A stretch of DNA of 5,139 bases from an uncultured Ruminococcus sp. (lineage in GTDB: Bacteria; Bacillota; Clostridia; Oscillospirales; Acutalibacteraceae). The DNA is taken from NCBI GenBank assembly GCA_902767125.1, contig CACXGJ010000019.1, positions 1 to 5,139 of the forward strand, given 5' to 3'. Every line of letters begins with the position of its first letter. The first letter of the stretch is position 1. Positions 1 to 5,048 of the stretch are shown here, one piece after another. The notes under the pieces were generated by a model. It did no database searches, had not been told where the DNA came from, and saw only the letters and a program-made list of their open reading frames with translations. The position numbers and the translations under genes were made by a program.

Positions 1-125
1 GGCGGTGGCGGTGCAGGAGATCTGAAGCCTCCTCCTGACGGTGGTCTGAAGCCTCCTCCACGAGGAGGTGGCGGCGGTGGCGGTCTGTGACCTCCTCCCA
101 TAGGTGGTCTTGGTGGTCTGTTCAT
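1..125 (-). CDS. Proline/glycine-rich low-complexity small protein, second tandem copy (C-terminus beyond window)
   Basis: Unrecognised family; no function is proposed. The 41 visible codons begin MNRPPRPPMGGGHR, continue with seven prolines, then the glycine-rich units RGGGFRPP and SGGGFRSP, and run open off the left edge. It has no hydrophobic segment or signal peptide, so a disordered cytoplasmic protein is the simplest reading. The ATG at 123-125 is chosen because AAGGAG (136-141) lies 10 nt upstream and because the neighbouring gene at 150-332 begins with almost the same residues, ribosome binding site and spacing. It follows that gene by 24 nt on the same strand, so it is probably the distal part of the rbfA-ribF transcription unit. 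The paralogue carries His/Asp-rich repeats where this copy has Gly/Phe-rich ones. Differences between the copies in the shared N-terminus are often at third codon positions of this frame, which supports the frame. Real coding status is likely but unproven. Confidence 0.68.
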   Translation of the reverse strand, partial: MNRPPRPPMGGGHRPPPPPPPRGGGFRPPSGGGFRSPAPPP

Positions 126-135
126 AAAAAGTCAT

Positions 136-141
136 CTCCTT
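136..141 (-). promoter_or_regulatory. Ribosome binding site of the second Pro-rich gene
   Basis: AAGGAG read on the minus strand, 10 nt from the ATG at 123-125. It fixes the start of the partial gene at 1-125. The adjoining GAGATGA is also found ahead of the upstream paralogue, so the duplication included the translation start region. Confidence 0.75.
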
Positions 142-149
142 AAACAAAT

Positions 150-332
150 TTAATATCTTGGCGGAGGTGGTGGTCGGTGGTCATCTCCATGATACGGCGG
201 TGGCGGTCGATGATCGTCCCTATGATGTGGCGGTGGAGGCGGCGGTGGTCGATGATCGTCCCTATGATGTGGCGGTGGAGGTGGCGGTGGTCTGTGATCT
301 TCTCCCATAGGCCGTCTTGGCGGTCTGTCCAT
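150..332 (-). CDS. Proline/histidine-rich repeat mini-protein, 60 residues, first tandem copy
   Basis: Unrecognised; no function is assigned. The protein has 26 Pro, 10 Arg, 9 His and 8 Asp in 60 residues. It starts MDRPPRRPMGEDHR and is built from four units, each a short charged block (GEDHR, RDDHR, RDDHR, GDDHR) followed by 7, 7, 4 and 5 prolines, ending RY. There is no membrane segment or signal peptide; it should be extended and disordered, and clustered His/Asp could bind metal (inference only). Translation of the Pro7 runs would be expected to need EF-P. The ATG at 330-332 is preferred over an in-frame TTG at 357-359 because AAGAGA (343-348) sits 10 nt upstream and the neighbouring paralogue starts at the same residue. 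The gene begins 7 nt after the ribF stop, with its ribosome binding site inside the last ribF codons, so translation is probably coupled to ribF. Confidence 0.72.
   Translation of the reverse strand: MDRPPRRPMGEDHRPPPPPPPHHRDDHRPPPPPPPHHRDDHRPPPPYHGDDHRPPPPPRY
205..288. repeat. Two tandem 42-bp repeats inside the Pro/His-rich gene
   Basis: Copies 205-246 and 247-288 match at 41 of 42 positions; the only difference is C240 versus T282. Each encodes 14 residues, seven prolines plus HHRDDHR. A shortened and diverged unit follows toward the C-terminus (about 168-204, encoding PPPP and YHGDDHR). The near identity suggests recent slippage or unequal recombination that preserved the reading frame. 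Confidence 0.9.
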
Positions 333-339
333 AAAAGGA

Positions 340-1263
340 TCATCTCTTTTCTTTTTCAAATATTTTTTTAGCCTGCTGTCCGTTCAGAATAATCTCCTCT
401 TTGAGCCTGTCGAGAGTGTCGAATTTTTTTTCACCCCTGATATATTCGATAAGTCGGACATCTATGGCTTCATCGTACAGGTCATTTCCGTGATAATCGG
501 GCATCCATGTTTCTATGAGGATATCATCAGAACCGACTGTCGGTTTTATGCCTATATTTGTGACACCGAAGAATTTTTTTCCGCAAACGGTCACTTCAGA
601 GGCATATACCCCGAATTTAGGACATACAAGACCATTCGGAAAAAGCTGATTAAGAGTCGGAGTACCCCATGTTCTGCCAAGCTGTCTGCCGTGTATCACG
701 GGTAAATAAAAGCCGTATTTTCTGCCGAGCATGACATTGGTCGAAGAAATATCGCCGTGTGCGATACATTTTCGTATCCTTGTGGAGCTTATCGGCATAC
801 CCTCATAGCATATCTGATCTTGTGAATCCGAGTCTATTCCCAGATCACAGCACAGTTCCTTCAGGACATTCCTGTTTCCGAGGGCTGATTTTCCGAAATG
901 GTAGTTGAATCCGCAGACGGCATATTTGGCATGGAAGCAGTTTTTTAATATATCGGAAATAAAGTTTTCGGCGGTAATGTTTCGTATTTCCGTGAAATCT
1001 ATTATATATACCTGCTCAATGCCCATATTTTCGAGGATATCGAGTTTTTCCCCAACGGTTATGATACCCTCGACTTTTTCGTTGAAAAGCACCTTTCGGG
1101 GACTTTGCAGGAGTGTGAAAACTGTCGGAACAAGATCATTTTTTCGGGCATGGTCAACGGCATTCAGAATAACGGAACGGTGTCCGAGATGTATGCCGTC
1201 AAAGTAGCCCAATGCAACAGATGTAGGTTTTTGTGAATATTCAAGTTCTTTTATTATCCTCAA
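340..1263 (-). CDS. ribF: Bifunctional riboflavin kinase / FMN adenylyltransferase (FAD synthetase)
   Basis: Makes FMN from riboflavin and ATP, then FAD from FMN and ATP, in the cytoplasm. At 307 residues it has normal family length. The N-terminal nucleotidyltransferase domain (about 1-185) shows FDGIHLGH at 21-28 (HxGH signature H25/H28), VCGFNYHFGK at 116-125 and SSTRIR at 159-164. The C-terminal kinase domain (about 186-305) shows LGRTWGTPTLN at 195-205 (family form PTAN), FGVYASE at 217-223, GVTNIGIKPT at 233-242, and the likely catalytic Glu251 in IETW. Two signatures diverge: the usual TFDPHP region reads TLLQSP (50-55), and GFDF reads GFNY. The start is TTG (1261-1263); an in-frame TGA four codons upstream excludes a longer reading frame, and no ATG or GTG lies between that stop and the TTG. 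It begins 19 nt after truB in the same operon. Its stop overlaps the leader of the Pro/His-rich gene. Confidence 0.95.
   Translation of the reverse strand: MRIIKELEYSQKPTSVALGYFDGIHLGHRSVILNAVDHARKNDLVPTVFTLLQSPRKVLFNEKVEGIITVGEKLDILENMGIEQVYIIDFTEIRNITAENFISDILKNCFHAKYAVCGFNYHFGKSALGNRNVLKELCCDLGIDSDSQDQICYEGMPISSTRIRKCIAHGDISSTNVMLGRKYGFYLPVIHGRQLGRTWGTPTLNQLFPNGLVCPKFGVYASEVTVCGKKFFGVTNIGIKPTVGSDDILIETWMPDYHGNDLYDEAIDVRLIEYIRGEKKFDTLDRLKEEIILNGQQAKKIFEKEKR
343..348 (-). promoter_or_regulatory. Ribosome binding site of the first Pro/His-rich gene, embedded in ribF
   Basis: AAGAGA on the minus strand, 10 nt before the ATG at 330-332. It is formed by the final Lys and Arg codons of ribF. It is weaker than the AAGGAG of the second copy, so output may depend on coupling with ribF termination at 340-342. 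Confidence 0.5.
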
Positions 1264-1271
1264 TGTTAAAT

Positions 1272-1280
1272 CTCACTCCG
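1272..1280 (-). promoter_or_regulatory. Ribosome binding site deciding the ribF TTG start
   Basis: CGGAGTGAG on the minus strand lies in the 19-nt truB-ribF gap. GGAG is 12 nt from the TTG and GTGAG is 8 nt from it. A GTG within this motif is out of frame with ribF, so TTG at 1261-1263 is the only reasonable start. Confidence 0.6.
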
Positions 1281-1282
1281 AA

Positions 1283-2173
1283 TTAAAATTTCTTTTCAAA
1301 TTTAAGCTCATCATTTTCTGTATCTATCGAACCCAGACCGATAAATTCATTTTGGTGATACACACGGTAAAAAGTTCCGTTTGTTCTGTCGGAAATGTCA
1401 TTCAGTCTTGAAAGCATCAAGCTTCCGCCGTTTCTGAAACGAAAAGCCTGTTTTTCGGTGATATGGATATCTTTGAGATGAGTGAACAGGCTCTCAACGG
1501 GAAGTATGTATTCCGATATTTTTTCTGCACCGAGTTCACGGATATTTTGCAGAGGGATCGCCTGATCTTCCGTGAATCCGCAGGCTCGTGTCCTTCTTAA
1601 TGCCGTCATTACACACCCGCATTGCAGTTCTTTTCCGATGTCATCACATATCACTCTTATATATGTTCCTTTGGAGCAGGCTATTTTAAGACTGCCGCTT
1701 TGGGTGCTTTCATCAAATCCGAGAAGCTCAAGCTTTGAGACAGTAACAGGTCTGGCTTCTCTTTCAACTTCGATTCCCTTCCGTGCAAGCTCATACAGCC
1801 TTACACCGTTTTTTGAAACAGCGGAATACATAGGAGGCTTCTGAAGAATATTCCCACGAAATTTCGGCAAAAGCTCTTGGATTTGATTTTTTGTGATATT
1901 TGCAGGATATTCATTGATAACCTTTCCCGTAATGTCAAGTGTATCTGTTGTCATGCCGAATCTGAATGAACATATGTATTCCTTGTCCGTATCGGGCAGG
2001 AATACTTGTGCCTTTGCGGCACTGCCCAGAAGTATGGGCAATACGCCTGTTGCCATTGGATCGAGAGTACCTGTATGACCTATTTTTTTCTCGTGAAGAC
2101 TTTTTCTTATCACTGCAACAACATCGAATGATGTGAAATCAGACGGCTTATCTACGATAAGGATACCGTTCAT
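1283..2173 (-). CDS. truB: tRNA pseudouridine(55) synthase TruB
   Basis: Isomerises U55 to pseudouridine in the T-loop of tRNAs. The 296-residue length is typical. It starts MNGILIVDKPSDFTSFDVV, matching the usual N-terminus (G-x-L-x-[VI]-[DN]-K-P). The catalytic motif GHTGTLDPMATGVLPI spans 32-47, with nucleophile Asp38. Further family motifs are KEY at 64-66, KPPMYSAVSKNG at 112-123, and KGTYIRVICDDIGK at 168-181 followed by LRRTRACGF. The last 60 or so residues form the Firmicute-type C-terminal extension, including FRNGG and FIGLG. The ATG at 2171-2173 overlaps the nrnA stop as ATGA. Only a weak AGG (2183-2185) precedes it, so translation is probably coupled to nrnA. Confidence 0.96.
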   Translation of the reverse strand: MNGILIVDKPSDFTSFDVVAVIRKSLHEKKIGHTGTLDPMATGVLPILLGSAAKAQVFLPDTDKEYICSFRFGMTTDTLDITGKVINEYPANITKNQIQELLPKFRGNILQKPPMYSAVSKNGVRLYELARKGIEVEREARPVTVSKLELLGFDESTQSGSLKIACSKGTYIRVICDDIGKELQCGCVMTALRRTRACGFTEDQAIPLQNIRELGAEKISEYILPVESLFTHLKDIHITEKQAFRFRNGGSLMLSRLNDISDRTNGTFYRVYHQNEFIGLGSIDTENDELKFEKKF

Positions 2174-3120
2174 AAAGCTGTACCTGCGAGGCTGACGATC
2201 GTTTTTTCTATCTCGTTGATATCTCCTGTCATCGAACAGCCTGCGGCAGCTTTATGACCGCCGCCTCCTAATTTCTTACACAGTGCCGATACATCTATTT
2301 CTCCTGATGAACGCATTGATATTTTGAAATTATCTTTTTCTTTTTCACGGAAGGTTATTCCTATCTTAACATCCTCGACCTGTCTCGGAATGCCCGAAAT
2401 ACCCTCGGTATCACCGTCTTCTGCACCCGATCTTTCCATAATGTCACGGGTTATGAATATGACGGCGATCTGTCCGTCATTGTAGAATTTCATTGATTCG
2501 AGGGCGAGTCTTTCCATTTCAAGACGCTGACGGGACTTTGTATCAAACATGAGATTGTTTATAAAAAATCCCTCTGCACCGCATTCGAGCATATCGGCAG
2601 CCATTCGATAGGATTCGACACTTGCGTTTGAATACTTGAAGCAGCCTGTGTCCGTGGAAATGCCCGTAAATATCGGGTTGGCTATATTTTTGTCAATCTC
2701 GATACCCATACAGTCTATGATTTTTTTGACTATCTGGGCACATGCTCCGGCATCTGCATCTATATAGCCGTATTTTGCAAAACCCGTGTTTGAGCCGTGA
2801 TGGTCAATGCACAGATCGACCTTGTCCTTGTATTGTATGAGCTTGTCACCGAAAAGCGGTGTATCCGCAAGATCAACTGTCACAATATATTCGGGTTCAA
2901 AATCCTGTATCTCAAGACTATTTGTTATATAGCCGTATTTCTTGGGGATATCGTCCGAGCAGGCAGGCATAGCCTTTTTTCCTGCTTTTCTCAAAGCGTG
3001 TGCAAGTGCATAGGCACAGCCTACTGCATCACCGTCAGGTGACTTGTGCATCAATATAAGGATATTATCGGCTTTGAGCAGATGCTCCGCACACTCATTG
3101 ATCGTTATCGTCTTCATCAT
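2170..3120 (-). CDS. nrnA: DHH/DHHA1 phosphoesterase, NrnA-type oligoribonuclease / pAp phosphatase
   Basis: A 316-residue cytoplasmic metal-dependent phosphoesterase. NrnA family members degrade 2-5-nt RNA and dephosphorylate pAp, or hydrolyse pApA/pGpG-type linear dinucleotides in some homologues. DHH motifs in order are HKSPDGD at 25-31, VTVDLAD with Asp83, DHH at 106-108, and GISTDTGCF at 153-161 with Asp157. The DHHA1 domain carries GGGGHKAAAG at 285-294. All metal- and substrate-binding positions I can place appear intact. The ATG at 3118-3120 is favoured because GGAGG (3127-3131) lies 6 nt upstream; a second ATG follows immediately (3115-3117). The start overlaps the end of rbfA by 26 nt in another frame. 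A place between rbfA and truB is a common clostridial arrangement. The exact preferred substrate (nanoRNA, pAp or cyclic-dinucleotide product) cannot be told from sequence. Confidence 0.93.
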   Translation of the reverse strand: MMKTITINECAEHLLKADNILILMHKSPDGDAVGCAYALAHALRKAGKKAMPACSDDIPKKYGYITNSLEIQDFEPEYIVTVDLADTPLFGDKLIQYKDKVDLCIDHHGSNTGFAKYGYIDADAGACAQIVKKIIDCMGIEIDKNIANPIFTGISTDTGCFKYSNASVESYRMAADMLECGAEGFFINNLMFDTKSRQRLEMERLALESMKFYNDGQIAVIFITRDIMERSGAEDGDTEGISGIPRQVEDVKIGITFREKEKDNFKISMRSSGEIDVSALCKKLGGGGHKAAAGCSMTGDINEIEKTIVSLAGTAL

Positions 3121-3478
3121 TGTTTTCCTCCGCTCCCAGATCTATGTCATTTAATATTCTTGAAATATTTGCACTGTACTCTATCGAATCTGTTGCCTCA
3201 AAGGCGAGTACGGGAGCATATCTCAATTTGAGCCTGATACCAAGTTCGTGTCTTATGAAGCCTTGAGCATTTTTGAGGGCTTTTACGGCACTTTTAGCAG
3301 TCTCAAGACCATTCATCGAGCTTATATAGACCTTGCAGTATGAAAGATCATGAGCCATTTCACATCTTACAATGCTCAAGATACCGTCATGGAGACGAGG
3401 ATCTTTCATTTCCCTTAATATAGCCGCAAGTTCTCTCTGTATATCCTCTGACATTCTGTCAGCTCTGTAGTTTGGCAT
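3095..3478 (-). CDS. rbfA: 30S ribosome-binding factor A
   Basis: KH-fold protein that binds the 30S subunit and assists late 16S rRNA 5'-end maturation and cold adaptation. The 127 residues are normal length. Diagnostic segments are the N-terminal helix with DIQRELAAIL (12-21), KDPRL (25-29), the strand with DLSYCKVYIS, and the C-terminal ALKNAQGFIRHELGIRLKLRY block leading to the family-typical SIEYSANISRILND. The final 13 residues are an acidic tail rich in Glu, Asp and Asn, coincident with the overlap with nrnA. The ATG at 3476-3478 has GGAGG (3487-3491) 8 nt upstream. It is 19 nt downstream of the unknown gene at 3498-3992, not next to infB as is usual in Firmicutes. Confidence 0.95.
   Translation of the reverse strand: MPNYRADRMSEDIQRELAAILREMKDPRLHDGILSIVRCEMAHDLSYCKVYISSMNGLETAKSAVKALKNAQGFIRHELGIRLKLRYAPVLAFEATDSIEYSANISRILNDIDLGAEENNDEDDNDQ
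3127..3131 (-). promoter_or_regulatory. Ribosome binding site of nrnA, inside rbfA
   Basis: GGAGG on the minus strand, 6 nt before the ATG at 3118-3120. It lies within codons for the acidic tail of RbfA, so nrnA initiation occurs while rbfA is still being read. It decides the nrnA start. Confidence 0.8.
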
Positions 3479-3486
3479 AAATATAT

Positions 3487-3491
3487 CCTCC
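3487..3491 (-). promoter_or_regulatory. Ribosome binding site of rbfA
   Basis: GGAGG on the minus strand, 8 nt ahead of the ATG at 3476-3478, within the 19-nt spacer after the unknown first gene of the operon. Confidence 0.75.
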
Positions 3492-3497
3492 GTTTGA

Positions 3498-3992
3498 TTA
3501 TTTTATTATTTTTATATCCTTGTAGTATTCTTCTGCACAGGTGTCGGCATTTCCCGAAAGATACTGTTTTACAAAGTCGTATACAAAGGCTTTTCGTCCT
3601 TTGACGGAAACAGCCGCCCCGTCCATCGTATCAGTCCATTCGCCGCCGATATTTCTTATCACCATAAAACCGAGATATGAGGCGGCTTTTTCGGCAATTT
3701 TACTTTGAGCGATATCAAAAACACTTTTGTTTGCGATACCTCTTTTAAAAGCATCGAGTACTTCATCAAATGCACTTACAGACTTTTCATTTCCGTCCAG
3801 CTCCATTCCAAAGGACAGTCTGACCATTTGTATAAAATCCAGTGTATTTCCGAGCATGACAAGCTCAAAGGTTGCAAGGTCTGTATTTCCCGATCTGATA
3901 AGTTCATATTGTTTTTGATAAAAAGCCTCGAGCTGACTGATATCCGCCGAATAATCTATCAGTCTGCCCGATTGATTGTCAAGCCGTTTCAT
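3498..3992 (-). CDS. Unrecognised 164-residue soluble protein, first gene of the rbfA-ribF operon
   Basis: I do not recognise this family. The protein is hydrophilic, without signal peptide or membrane segment. The N-terminal two thirds look helical (about 17-110), with acidic and aromatic residues. After that comes a compact block, ASYLGFMVIRNIGGEW at about 104-119, followed by a DGAAVSVKGR turn, a FVYDFVKQYL helix, and a lysine-rich end. The YLG...(I/V)R..GGEW pattern vaguely recalls small domains of unknown function found near immunity or regulatory genes; that is a memory-based hint and not an assignment. The ATG at 3990-3992 has only a modest GGTGA site 7 nt upstream. Its promoter is at 4028-4056, and rbfA starts 19 nt after its stop, so it is almost certainly cotranscribed with the translation genes. 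Base composition resembles its neighbours, so there is no sign of recent transfer. Confidence 0.85.
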   Translation of the reverse strand: MKRLDNQSGRLIDYSADISQLEAFYQKQYELIRSGNTDLATFELVMLGNTLDFIQMVRLSFGMELDGNEKSVSAFDEVLDAFKRGIANKSVFDIAQSKIAEKAASYLGFMVIRNIGGEWTDTMDGAAVSVKGRKAFVYDFVKQYLSGNADTCAEEYYKDIKIIK

Positions 3993-4027
3993 TACACATC
4001 ACCGCTTTCATATATATTCTACCCTTT

Positions 4028-4056
4028 ATGATATCATACTTTTCGCAAATTATCAA
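4028..4056 (-). promoter_or_regulatory. Extended -10 promoter for the minus-strand operon
   Basis: On the minus strand: -35 TTGATA (4051-4056), a 17-nt spacer, TG extension (TGA) and -10 TATCAT (4028-4033). Each hexamer matches consensus at 5 of 6 positions. Transcription would start near 4021, giving a leader of about 30 nt before the ATG at 3992. The bases ATGATATCAT (4028-4037) are a perfect palindrome over the -10. Confidence 0.7.
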
Positions 4057-4106
4057 TTAATTTTCTTTCTATAATTTTACTTTTCGTATATTTTATTGAA
4101 AATGAA

Positions 4107-4117
4107 TACCATTGGTA
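4107..4117. repeat. Short inverted repeat TACCA-T-TGGTA between the divergent promoters
   Basis: A perfect 5+1+5 inverted repeat, 12 bp upstream of the -35 of the plus-strand promoter and about 50 bp upstream of the -35 of the minus-strand promoter. Its place fits an operator for a dimeric regulator, but a repeat this short can arise by chance. Confidence 0.3.
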
Positions 4118-4129
4118 AAAATAATGCTT

Positions 4130-4158
4130 TTGACAAATTACATATACTATGTTATCCT
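4130..4158 (+). promoter_or_regulatory. Promoter of the vWA gene
   Basis: TTGACA (4130-4135, perfect -35), 17-nt spacer, TG extension (TGT) and TATCCT (4153-4158, 4 of 6). Transcription would start near 4165, leaving about 34 nt before the ATG at 4199. This site lies inside the upstream extension of the reading frame, which argues that the extension from 4112 is not translated. Confidence 0.65.
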
Positions 4159-4161
4159 TTT

Positions 4162-4177
4162 ATCAATAATAATTGAT
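4162..4177 (+). repeat. Inverted repeat ATCAAT-AATA-ATTGAT at the vWA gene transcript start
   Basis: A perfect 6-bp stem with a 4-nt loop, just before the AAAGGAG site. It overlaps the predicted transcription start, so it could be an operator or a weak 5' hairpin. It is AT-rich, so its significance is uncertain. Confidence 0.35.
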
Positions 4178-4182
4178 TTTAG

Positions 4183-4189
4183 AAAGGAG
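4183..4189 (+). promoter_or_regulatory. Ribosome binding site of the vWA gene
   Basis: AAAGGAG, 9 nt before the ATG at 4199-4201. It decides the start in favour of 4199 over the in-frame ATG at 4112, which has no comparable site. Confidence 0.85.
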
Positions 4190-4198
4190 ATTTGTATT

Positions 4199-4906
4199 AT
4201 GAGTGTCAATCTTTCAAAAGAAGATACAATTAAAAAAATCAGCTTGGCAAAAGAAGAAGTCCACACTGTCAGACTTTCCAAGAAACCGTTGATTAATCAG
4301 ACTGTGTACGGAGCGTTGGTTCTTGATTTTTCAGGTTCTATGCGTAATTTATACAAAGATGGAACGGTTCAGGCTGTTATTGAAAAAGCTCTGCCTATTG
4401 CTATGGAATTTGATGATGACGGAGAAATGGAATTTTGGCTCTTTGATGACGGCTTCAGAAGATTACCAAACATTTCACTCGACAATGTATATGATTATGT
4501 GAACAGAGAAATAATCGGTAAATATCATATGGGAGGCACTTGCTATGCACCTGTAATGAAAGATGTCCTGAAACAGTATATTAAAAAGACTTCTAATGGA
4601 CTTTTCAGAAAGGCTGCACCGAAATTTCCCGAATATGTTCTTTTCATCACTGACGGAAATAACTCGGACAAAGCCAACACGAACTCAATCATTAAAGAAG
4701 CTTCCAATCATCCTATATTCTGGCAGTTTGTCGGTATTGGCAATGATGATTTTCAGTATCTCAAAAAGCTTGATGATATGACCGATCGCTATGTAGATAA
4801 TGCAGATTTCTTTGTAGTATATAATATAGATAACATCACATATAATAAGTTGTTTGATGAATTTCCCGAATGGCTTACAAATGAAAAAGTTAAACAAATG
4901 ATCTGA
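4199..4906 (+). CDS. vWA domain protein, TerF-like (tellurium-resistance class)
   Basis: A 235-residue soluble von Willebrand factor A protein. The metal-ion-dependent adhesion site is complete: DFSGS at 43-47 (D43, S45, S47), T114 in GGTCYAP, and D152 in ITDGNNSD. The C-terminal half carries hallmarks of the bacterial TerF-like vWA class: FDDDG at 71-75, PIFWQFVGIG at 172-181, KLDD at 190-193, VDNADFF at 199-205 and EFPEWL at 221-226. The N-terminus (VNLSKEDTIKKISLAKEEV) resembles the short leader seen in such proteins and the start of TerD-type domains. These proteins usually accompany ter/stress-response or phage-defence genes, as metal-dependent interaction modules. Here no terD-like neighbour is visible, so the partner is unknown. 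It has its own promoter (4130-4158) and terminator (4950-4986), so it is monocistronic. Its coding sequence looks more AT-rich than the operon opposite, perhaps a sign of separate origin. No enzymatic role is implied. Confidence 0.88.
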   Translation: MSVNLSKEDTIKKISLAKEEVHTVRLSKKPLINQTVYGALVLDFSGSMRNLYKDGTVQAVIEKALPIAMEFDDDGEMEFWLFDDGFRRLPNISLDNVYDYVNREIIGKYHMGGTCYAPVMKDVLKQYIKKTSNGLFRKAAPKFPEYVLFITDGNNSDKANTNSIIKEASNHPIFWQFVGIGNDDFQYLKKLDDMTDRYVDNADFFVVYNIDNITYNKLFDEFPEWLTNEKVKQMI

Positions 4907-4949
4907 TTTACAAAAATTGTACCAACTACTTTTTACCTTACCATTACAA

Positions 4950-4986
4950 AGCTCCACTGAATACAATATCAGTGGAGTTATTTTTT
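4950..4986 (+). terminator. Intrinsic terminator after the vWA gene
   Basis: CTCCACTGA (4952-4960) pairs perfectly with TCAGTGGAG (4969-4977), extendable by a G-T and an A-T pair. The loop is 8 nt. TTATTTTTTGCTTTT follows from 4978. It ends the vWA transcript and separates it from the strong promoter downstream. Confidence 0.88.
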
Positions 4987-5048
4987 GCTTTTGAGTTTTA
5001 CGGGCTGTATTTTTTGATGAATTGAAATACAAGTTGTAGAAATGACAA

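Larger units (their letters stand above)
66..348 (-). repeat. Direct duplication of the start region of the two Pro-rich genes
   Basis: Segments of roughly 66-141 and 270-348 are related copies. Both contain a purine-rich ribosome binding site, GAGATGA, a T-rich spacer, ATG, then codons for M-D/N-R-P-P-R-R/P-P-M-G, three variable residues, H-R and seven prolines. One single-base indel separates the leaders. In the copy next to ribF, the TGA within GAGATGA is the ribF stop codon; in the second copy the same bases have no coding role. This may be a relic of the ribF 3' end carried along in the duplication. Confidence 0.75.

Noticed and set aside
205..288. CRISPR array or intergenic tandem repeat
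   Set aside because: The repeats are directly adjacent without unique spacers, are in frame and encode a protein repeat.
140..343. Minus-strand reading frame starting ATGATCC at the ribF stop and giving a His/Arg/Ile-rich 67-residue product
   Set aside because: The ATGA overlap looks like coupling, but the paralogue at 1-125 and its many synonymous changes support the proline frame starting at 332. This frame is a shadow of the repeats.
333..359. Longer start (TTG at 357-359) for the Pro/His-rich gene, adding MKKKRDDPF
   Set aside because: It would lie inside ribF, and the second copy shows homology beginning at the ATG at 332 with a matched ribosome binding site spacing.
177..371. Plus-strand Trp/Arg/Met-rich reading frame across the repeats
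   Set aside because: It is the antisense of the Pro/His repeats; composition is explained by GGN-rich complement, and it has no convincing ribosome binding site or homology.
4112..4198. 29-residue hydrophobic N-terminal extension of the vWA protein, resembling a membrane anchor
   Set aside because: It spans the promoter hexamers (4130-4158) and has no ribosome binding site. AAAGGAG at 4183-4189 fits the ATG at 4199, and known family members begin near that residue.
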